Shown here in pieces: positions 18,335 through 21,584 of a DNA stretch of 21,584 nt. Both the position numbers and the translations under genes were made by a program. The notes beneath the pieces were generated by a model. The model was given only the letters and a program-made list of their open reading frames with translations, ran no database searches and was not told the DNA's origin. Source of the DNA: Euprymna scolopes (taxonomy: Eukaryota > Mollusca > Cephalopoda > Sepiida > Sepiolidae); the NCBI GenBank assembly GCA_024364805.1, contig CM044502.1, forward strand, positions 115,602,609 to 115,624,192. The letters are read 5' to 3'. Position 1 is the stretch's first letter. Each line of letters starts with the position of its first letter.

Positions 18335-18548
18335 ATTGCAGATCAATTTCTTTTGCATGTGTATAGTTTGTGAGTGAGTAGTTTGCAACTGGTTTGTGAT
18401 AAGGCTTAGTAAAAAATAAGATGCTCTCACCATGGAGTTTGCACCTGAGGGCAAGGTAAGGAAGTTTCCAGAATTCCAAGGGCAGAGGTCTGATGTCATC
18501 GATTTTTATCAAATTGAAATGGCCATAGTCAGGATACAAAACCAACAC
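11256..18548 (-). CDS. TDRD5: Tudor-domain protein, TDRD5-like, two C-terminal exons
   Basis: Two minus-strand exons, 18548-18431 and 11476-11256, join in phase 1 to encode most of an extended Tudor domain of about 112 residues. The first gives VLVLYPDYGHFNLIKIDDIR, then PLPLEFWKLPYLALRCKLHG. The second gives IIPADKPIWSEAAKYKF, then LSIILIDTSGETDICIHDVL. Such domains bind symmetrically dimethylated arginine on PIWI proteins in germ granules. The YPD[FY]G motif and the pattern L-I-L-DTS-D-H-VL-G-A resemble the single Tudor domain of TDRD5 better than TDRD1, TDRD6 or TDRD7, but this is from memory. LOTUS domains and the start of the Tudor barrel must lie upstream, beyond the window or unrecognised. 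The reading frame ends soon after the domain. The 6,954-bp intron is filled with mobile elements. Confidence 0.75.
11521..12065. mobile_element. Compound fold-back / MITE-like element
   Basis: Bases 11556-11772 and 11844-12060 are inverted copies of each other over about 215 bases, with indels. Shared blocks include ACTCGTGCAGTATATTTTA, AGCTTATAC, CTGCAGTC, AGATTGTATCG, GATCATGCG and AATAGAAA. The spacer 11782-11843 is an inverted copy of the 62 bases at the left end (11521-11582), both holding a GATTAAAAGATCAGACTC-like motif. The right end keeps a shorter version at 12039-12065. The order is therefore T, B, T', B', T'. The first T-B-T' unit is a 323-bp element with 62-bp terminal inverted repeats. 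No coding sequence is present. It lies in the Tudor gene intron. Confidence 0.8.
12066..12600 (-). other. Tudor gene intron segment, nothing assigned
   Basis: This AT-rich intron sequence has a T run at about 12488-12505, flanked by short inverted arms (ATGTGGGT and ACCCACAT). A less AT-rich patch at 12295-12370 reads QGGAGAGLKAE in one minus-strand frame but matches no family I know. No other feature is supported. Confidence 0.4.
12601..12613. repeat. Target-site duplication of the I-type LINE, 3' side
   Basis: TATTTTTACTATG here is identical to 16577-16589. The two copies flank the LINE exactly, one beside its 3' tail and one beside its 5' end, as expected for target-primed reverse transcription. 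Confidence 0.88.
12614..13063 (-). other. LINE 3' region: C-terminal remnant and 3' tail
   Basis: Downstream of the RNase H frame, the minus strand still shows a RIGHTRLTHEYLL-like stretch. It is broken into FELVIQD in one frame and LTHEYLLKAEG in another, followed by PLTIKHI. I-type polymerases normally end with this segment and a CX2C...H zinc motif. The last 40 bases, containing GACCTATAGGGTTGATGTGC and CATTAAACAAAAACTTAC, form the 3' end. There is no long poly(A) tail, which is usual for this superfamily. Confidence 0.7.
13064..13795 (-). pseudogene. LINE ORF2 RNase H domain
   Basis: The frame is open for 243 codons. RNase H1 landmarks are all present: IYTDGSKITERLGAAAKM (first Asp), AAELQAIKMTLELV (Glu), FLIFSDSMSSLMAL (second Asp), then ILAWIPSHVGIKENSEADKL (His and last Asp). 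The DEDD active site therefore looks complete. The domain degrades RNA in RNA-DNA hybrids during element copying. It is the best preserved part of this dead element, and it is cut off from the reverse transcriptase frame just upstream. Confidence 0.9.
13812..14810 (-). pseudogene. LINE ORF2 reverse transcriptase, partial and broken
   Basis: Motifs appear in order on the minus strand. There is a HQCGYRKKE-MDQLVRMES stretch near 14800-14735, then VVSVFFDLEKAYDTTWKYGI (motif A with its Asp), then QEMGVPQGSIISVTLFLLKI (motif B), then SLFVDNLSI, where the family has F/Y-x-DD, so the second catalytic Asp is Asn. The thumb follows: YRALIRPKLDYGCIIYNSAR, then LRLCLGAFRTLPIQSLHSVA. At least three frames are used. 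The fingers subdomain before HQCGYRK and the whole endonuclease are absent. Confidence 0.88.
14133..14156. repeat. T24 tract (A24 on the LINE strand) inside the reverse transcriptase
   Basis: The run falls between FKPHIEAL and a KCQKALNILKIISHTNWG stretch. Related elements have only two or three Lys codons there. It looks like slippage expansion of an A-rich codon run after insertion. Confidence 0.75.
14870..16316 (-). pseudogene. LINE ORF1 with zinc knuckles
   Basis: The likely start is the Met at 16316 (MVWTKLGSLKSIKEIL), directly after the GC-richer 5' UTR. A middle part around 15713-15430 reads MKTFHNINIKVTPHNKLNQS, then VIRSRELSLASPEEIQNELS, resembling the RNA-binding region that precedes the knuckles. 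RCFNCQKFGHHRDAWSGHPT then CAKCGSTNKN follow. The last Cys of the first CCHC knuckle is replaced by Trp. A charged C-terminal part follows, with QADKYDQLIEKL, KLEKLKQETKKELK and SSQTQTSPLK. Several frame breaks and stops are present. ORF1 of such LINEs encodes an RNA-binding chaperone that coats element RNA. Confidence 0.75.
16317..16576 (-). promoter_or_regulatory. LINE 5' UTR / internal promoter region
   Basis: These 260 bases are clearly richer in G and C than the surroundings and lie between the 5' target duplication and the ORF1 Met. The first transcribed bases form a hairpin (CTGTCGGTG and CACCGACTG at 16542-16572). I-type LINEs carry an internal promoter in this position. The promoter role is by family analogy, not from a recognised motif. 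Confidence 0.6.
16577..16589. repeat. Target-site duplication of the I-type LINE, 5' side
   Basis: TATTTTTACTATG is identical to 12601-12613. It defines the LINE 5' end at 16576 and shows that the 5' end is not truncated. Confidence 0.88.
16590..17013 (-). other. Tudor gene intron between LINE and mariner
   Basis: AT-rich sequence with an A run near 16630-16640 and no recognisable gene or repeat. It ends with the TA dinucleotide (17012-17013) that is the mariner target site. Confidence 0.6.
17014..18295 (+). mobile_element. Mariner DNA transposon, full-length, inactive
   Basis: A 1,282-bp element with terminal inverted repeats of 38 bases at 17014-17051 and 18258-18295. These differ at only two positions (CGAGGGGCGTGC against CGAAGGGCATGC) and share AATAAGTAATGCCCCTGACC. 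TA precedes it. TG follows it, which is a changed TA or the edge of the adjoining microsatellite. It encodes a D,D34D mariner transposase in the orientation opposite to the host Tudor gene. The length and layout are typical of a complete mariner of about 1.3 kb, but the coding region has stops and frameshifts. Confidence 0.93.
17181..18222 (+). pseudogene. Mariner transposase pseudogene
   Basis: From ATG at 17181 to TAA at 18220-18222, about 347 codons, close to the usual 345. The N-terminal helix-turn-helix reads AVIRFLYLKGCSPQETFDEM, then VPSYDLVKRWHCEFKHG. The catalytic domain has QDETWVHHYDQ (first Asp), LLLQDNAPVHNSH (second Asp) and YSPDLAPSDFYLF (third Asp, 34 residues after the second). 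The end is GVVYKNGPQSCIKRWEKC. Breaks visible are an in-frame TGA at 17199 where an Arg codon is expected, a shift around a C9 run at 17365-17373, a shift near 17430, a TGA in place of the Trp after QSMQ near 17695, a stop near 17860 and a shift near 17990. It cannot make active protein. Confidence 0.92.
18296..18333. repeat. (GT)n(AT)n microsatellite
   Basis: Alternating GT then AT dinucleotides start at the very last base of the mariner. The TA target duplication expected there is not distinct. The microsatellite probably grew from or engulfed it. Confidence 0.9.
18431..18548 (-). CDS. TDRD5: Tudor gene exon: Tudor barrel core
   Basis: The exon is 118 nt. On the minus strand it is preceded by TTTCAG and followed by GTGAGA. 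It reads VLVLYPDYGHFNLIKIDDIR, then PLPLEFWKLPYLALRCKLHG. The pattern [VL]-x-[YF]-x-D-[YF]-G-[NH], then [ILV]-x-x-LR-LP-F-LP-x-A-[RL]-C-L-G is the core of Tudor domains of the piRNA pathway. The aromatic-cage Tyr of YPDYG is present. It begins in phase 0 and ends in phase 1. Confidence 0.88.
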
Positions 18549-18933
18549 CTGAAACAAAAGGAAATTATCAATAAAACATTTGTCGGCAGATTATAACGAT
18601 TATAACAAATATAAAATAGTTATCTATAAAAGAGAAATATTTTAAACGAAATAACATTTTTTCTTGATTTAACTTTAAAGTGAACAAAAATTTTATTCCC
18701 TAATTTTTCTAAACTTTTATAAACCTCAATAAAAGACAATTAGAAACTTGACTGGTTTATTTCAGTGCAGTAGATATAGCATGATAGTTTTTAAGTTTAT
18801 GCAAAGTGTTTTGGGTTTTTTTTTTTTCAATATACATGCTTATGTTTTAATTTTTATTAAATAAAATTGTTTTGTGTAAGCAATAAAACTATTTCAAAAA
18901 AAATGTTAAAATGTGGATTTTAAAATCTTTAAT
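18549..18933 (-). other. Upstream intron of the Tudor gene, nothing recognised
   Basis: AT-rich sequence upstream of the acceptor before 18548. The missing N-terminal half of the Tudor barrel (usually a W-Y-R motif) is not visible here. Confidence 0.5.
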
Positions 18934-19154
18934 TTATTTGCTTCCCCACCAAAGCAAATTAGGCACAAGGCTGTTTTTAATGTGGGGTAAAAACCAGCTT
19001 CCCTAAAAGTAGGCAAAAAGGGGGCACTCTGGTTACTAAAAATAATAATTGTCCCAGTATAGAGGGTTTCTCCTCCATTGACTGGTACAAATTATCTTAA
19101 GTGCAGCATCTGAAGAACAGATACTATACTTTGATCCTGGCCCAAAGGCCAAGA
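18934..19154 (-). repeat. U2 snRNA-headed SINE, copy B
   Basis: On the minus strand, 19154-19113 reads TTCTTGGCCTTTGGGCCAGG, then ATCAAAGTATAGTATCTGTT, then CTT. It matches the first 45 bases or so of U2 snRNA (TTCTCGGCCTTTTGGCTAAG, then ATCAAGTGTAGTATCTGTT) with a few changes. A body of about 175 bases follows, resembling copy A, and ends AGCCTTGTGCCTAATTTGC then TGGGGAAGCAAATAA. The U2 Sm site and 3' stem-loops are not seen, so this is a U2 5' end joined to unrelated sequence. The element is in the same orientation as the Tudor gene. Confidence 0.8.
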
Positions 19155-19837
19155 ACAACAGAAAAAAGGCAAGCCTCTTTTCTAAAGAATTTATTTTAAA
19201 AAATGTGCACATTAAAAATTTCTGTAACTATTAAAATATTAAGCAAAGTGAAAATATTTTCATCTATAAAATATTTTGTTTAAAAGTTCTTTATTAGTTT
19301 TTTTTTGCATTTAATTAATGTTTTTTTTTTTCAATAATGATAAAAATAATTAACATAATTGATCAATTAAAAGAAAATGTTTTTGTTACAATGTTGATGG
19401 ATTAAAAAGGGTTGATACGCCACAGAGACAAACGTTGAAATTCGGACAGTGGAAAACAAAAAGAAAAAGTCACAAAAATAAAAAAAGTTCAAACCATGTT
19501 GAATACTTGTAGAAGATGTAAAAAAAAAAAAATTGATTAGAAATATTCTAGCTTTTCTGAAAGAAAACCTTTGATTTATTTTCTGGGCAATAAAACTGAA
19601 TTGATGTGATTATTAATTAACTTTTCCATGGATTTGTGAAATAAACATCTTTCTTTTTAAGGATAGGCTTGCAAGAGAATAGTGTCCAGACAAAGAACAC
19701 TTTACTGATATCGGTCAGAGGAATAATCAACATGTTATTCAAATACCAATATAGGCAAAAACCAGACTTATTACGGCCATTAACGCCGCTGAGTTTTTTG
19801 AATTACGTCAAATGTTGAGTTATTTATCAAAAACTGG
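19155..19837. other. Non-coding stretch with an unassigned patch
   Basis: The first part (19155-19660) is very AT-rich. The patch 19660-19810 is less so (it contains ACGGCCATTAACGCCGCTGAG-like sequence). It could be the end of an old element, but I cannot classify it. No gene signal is present. Confidence 0.4.
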
Positions 19838-20142
19838 AAGGGTCACACACATTCTTATCACATTCTGATTTGAGACAAAATGGATAACTTCTGTAAAGGT
19901 AGCTGCACATGTAATTGTGAAGCAAGGGTTGCACAATCCTAAACCACACCTCTCTTGAATCAACACTGATTCCAGTGGCAGGGAGAAGTCCAGAACAACC
20001 TGAAACAATGCAGGTATAAGCAGAGAGCATATACAGCTCCTGGTATTCCAAAATGGTCACTAATTTGTGTAAACAATAAAACAGAATTAAAAAAAAACAA
20101 AAAAAAACTCAGACTCAACGTCGCTTAAAGGGCCACACACAT
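19838..20142 (-). repeat. 5S rRNA-derived SINE, copy B, with possible target duplication
   Basis: On the minus strand, TAGTGACCATTTTGGAATAC then CAGGAGCTGTA (about 20063-20033) matches the 3' third of 5S rRNA (GGGTGACCGCCTGGGAATAC then CGGGTGCTGTA). The body TTCTGGACTTCTCCCTGCCA, CTGGAATCAGTGTTGATTC and GAGAGGTGTGGTTTAGGATT matches copy A at 7011-7154. AAGGGTCACACACAT at 19838-19852 and AAGGGCCACACACAT at 20128-20142 match at 14 of 15 bases and bracket 19853-20127, so they may be the target duplication. An A-rich stretch at 20077-20107 lies on the 5' side, which is unusual and may be host sequence or an earlier insertion. Confidence 0.75.
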
Positions 20143-21226
20143 CTACAGCGATAATAATTGAATTACCTTGATCTTACCAATAACCCATTTTTCTATGGTT
20201 GAACATTTTATAAGGAAATCAAAAAGATGAATTGTGATTTCAGAGACTATCCAAATAAAGAGGGAGGGGGAGGTATCTCTCATCCATGGTAGCAAGGAGA
20301 GAAGAAAAATAGATTAAGAAGAAACTGTTGGACTTAAAGACTTGTTGGTGACTCATGGTTTTGCAGAATTGTGATTTGTACTGGGAATTGGAGAATATTA
20401 TCCATAATGTATTATCGAGAGTTAGGAGTTGAATTCTATTGGGAAGGGGGACAGTGTTATATTTCTCTGGTTCTCAATATAAGCTGTTGCATCAGGAGTT
20501 TGAATGAATCAACTCTGCTCAACTGCTGAACTCCATGCTGTTGAGAGATTAACCCTTGAACCTAGGGTTGTAATGACTAAACTTGAAAATTTCTTAGACT
20601 CTGCTCGGCCACCAGACTCCACGACATTGAGACTAATCTCTAGATTTAGGCTTGAAATCACTAAACTCAAAAATTGCCCAAATTTTACCCAAGAGTGCAC
20701 GAATATTAAGAGCCTAAGTTAAACTTTGTGAAGAATCAGTGTATAATTTTTCAATGAATAGTTATTGTTACTTCATCCAAAAAGATCAGTCATTGGAGTG
20801 CGATTCTTTCTGCGTTTGGCTTGCTCCCCAATGATAGAGACTTTGGTGACTAATGCTGAACGATCTATCCTGATCTTTTTGCAACGTAGGGAAAAATGGT
20901 GATTTGTCAGATAGAACCTTTTGACAATCAAGGCCTTTGCCAGAGTGACAAACCAGGACCCAGAATGGCCTAATTTTGTAACTTCACTCACTAGACATCA
21001 TTGTTAGACAGGCTAGGGGTACATTTAGTTAAGAATCTTAAAAAGTTATTGATATTTAAATTAAATCATGGGATGTGACAAGGATGATGAGAATGTGCTC
21101 AAAACACCAAAAAGTAACTTTTTTGATGGGAACACTAATTGTGTTGAATAATCACATGTGTGTTAATGTATATAAGTGAAAAGTTGCTAGTGAGTTGGGA
21201 ATATGTGTTGCACAGAAACAAATCAT
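20143..21226. other. Unassigned stretch, less AT-rich than the rest
   Basis: Base composition here is more balanced than elsewhere, which often marks mobile-element sequence. Short open frames at 20504-20722 (+, 72 codons) and 20991-20773 (-, 72 codons) show no recognisable motif. Given the LINE end just to the right, part of this may be decayed LINE sequence, but I cannot show it. Confidence 0.35.
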
Positions 21227-21530
21227 ATGAGAATGATACAATAGATGTTTAATGAGAGTTATAAAGAAAGGGTTAGATCTTATGATCTTAGAGAAAGATT
21301 AAATTTGGACAATATAGAGGTGTGAACAGAATTGAGAGACTGTTGCTGGACTCACATTGAAAGAATGGATGAGTGATTTAGGGTTAATAGATGTAGAACA
21401 GTTGAGGCGGCAGGATCAGCTGGTATGGTAAAGCCAAGGAAAAGATGAACGTGATAAAGAATTATTTGAGAAAAAGAGGGATAAATAAAGACTTAGGCAG
21501 GAATAGGTTAGCTTGGAAATTTCTCAAAGC
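21227..21530 (+). mobile_element. Decayed RTE-like LINE reverse transcriptase, C-terminal end
   Basis: Conceptual translation gives NESYKERVRSYDLRERLNLD then NIEV, then CCWTHIERMDE, then VEAAGSAGMVKPRKR, then in another frame VIKNYLRKRGINKDL and GRNRLAW. The animal RTE-type pattern is KDRIRSEDLRERLGIENIE, LRWFGHVERMDE, G-RGRPRKRW and VIKNDLRERGL-EDLAQDRNKW. Order and spacing match the end of ORF2. Several stops and at least one frameshift are present, so it is dead. The 3' end may run past the window edge. Confidence 0.75.
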
Positions 21531-21584
21531 TGTCCAAATATGCAAGCTTGCAAAAACGAATTTGATGATGGATTTTTATATTTG

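Noticed and set aside
18275-18420. Extension of the Tudor exon through 18430 into the microsatellite
   Set aside because: A GTGAGA donor lies right after Gly at 18431, and the Tudor domain continues in phase at 11476. The read-through peptide is only repeat sequence.
19113-19154. A functional U2 snRNA gene
   Set aside because: Only the first 45 bases or so are present, the Sm site and 3' stem-loops are missing, and the same chimeric structure occurs at 10542-10704.

Overview
The window reads as an AT-rich nuclear segment of an invertebrate animal. It has spliced genes with GT-AG introns, long poly-A/T tracts, (TA)n and (GT)n microsatellites, and many old transposon pieces. The two host genes do not fix the phylum. 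The transposon mix (I-superfamily LINE with RNase H, CR1-like and RTE-like LINE remnants, a mariner, 5S- and U2-headed SINEs) would suit a mollusc, perhaps a cephalopod, or a chelicerate. I hold that only weakly.

Region 1-4309 has no recognised host exon. It holds three copies of an unclassified interspersed repeat, a decayed LINE reverse-transcriptase fragment (1590-2045) and a 120-bp fold-back sequence (3298-3417).

Region 4310-10184 (+) carries five exons of SDE2, a nuclear genome-maintenance and splicing factor. They cover the end of the ubiquitin-like domain, the GGKGG processing site, the conserved SDE2 domain, an acidic/serine-rich linker and the C-terminal SAP domain. All phases agree. 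The first exon is probably upstream of the window or was not recognised. Intron 5800-8387 holds a 5S rRNA-derived SINE and an RTE-like LINE fragment.

Region 11256-18548 (-) carries two exons of a Tudor-domain gene, most like TDRD5 (germline piRNA pathway). It is convergent with SDE2. The Tudor domain is split by a 6.95-kb intron that hosts three elements: a compound fold-back element (11521-12065), a nearly end-to-end I-superfamily LINE with a 13-bp target-site duplication (12601-16589), and a 1.28-kb mariner with 38-bp terminal inverted repeats (17014-18295). The mariner is followed by a GT/TA microsatellite.

Region 18549-21584 holds a U2-headed SINE, a 5S-headed SINE, an unassigned stretch, and the C-terminal end of an RTE-like LINE reverse transcriptase at the right edge.

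The most interesting observation is two SINE families with non-tRNA heads, each present twice: one headed by 5S rRNA sequence and one by the 5' end of U2 snRNA. I recognised no LTR retrovirus-like element, Polinton, CRISPR array or tRNA gene.
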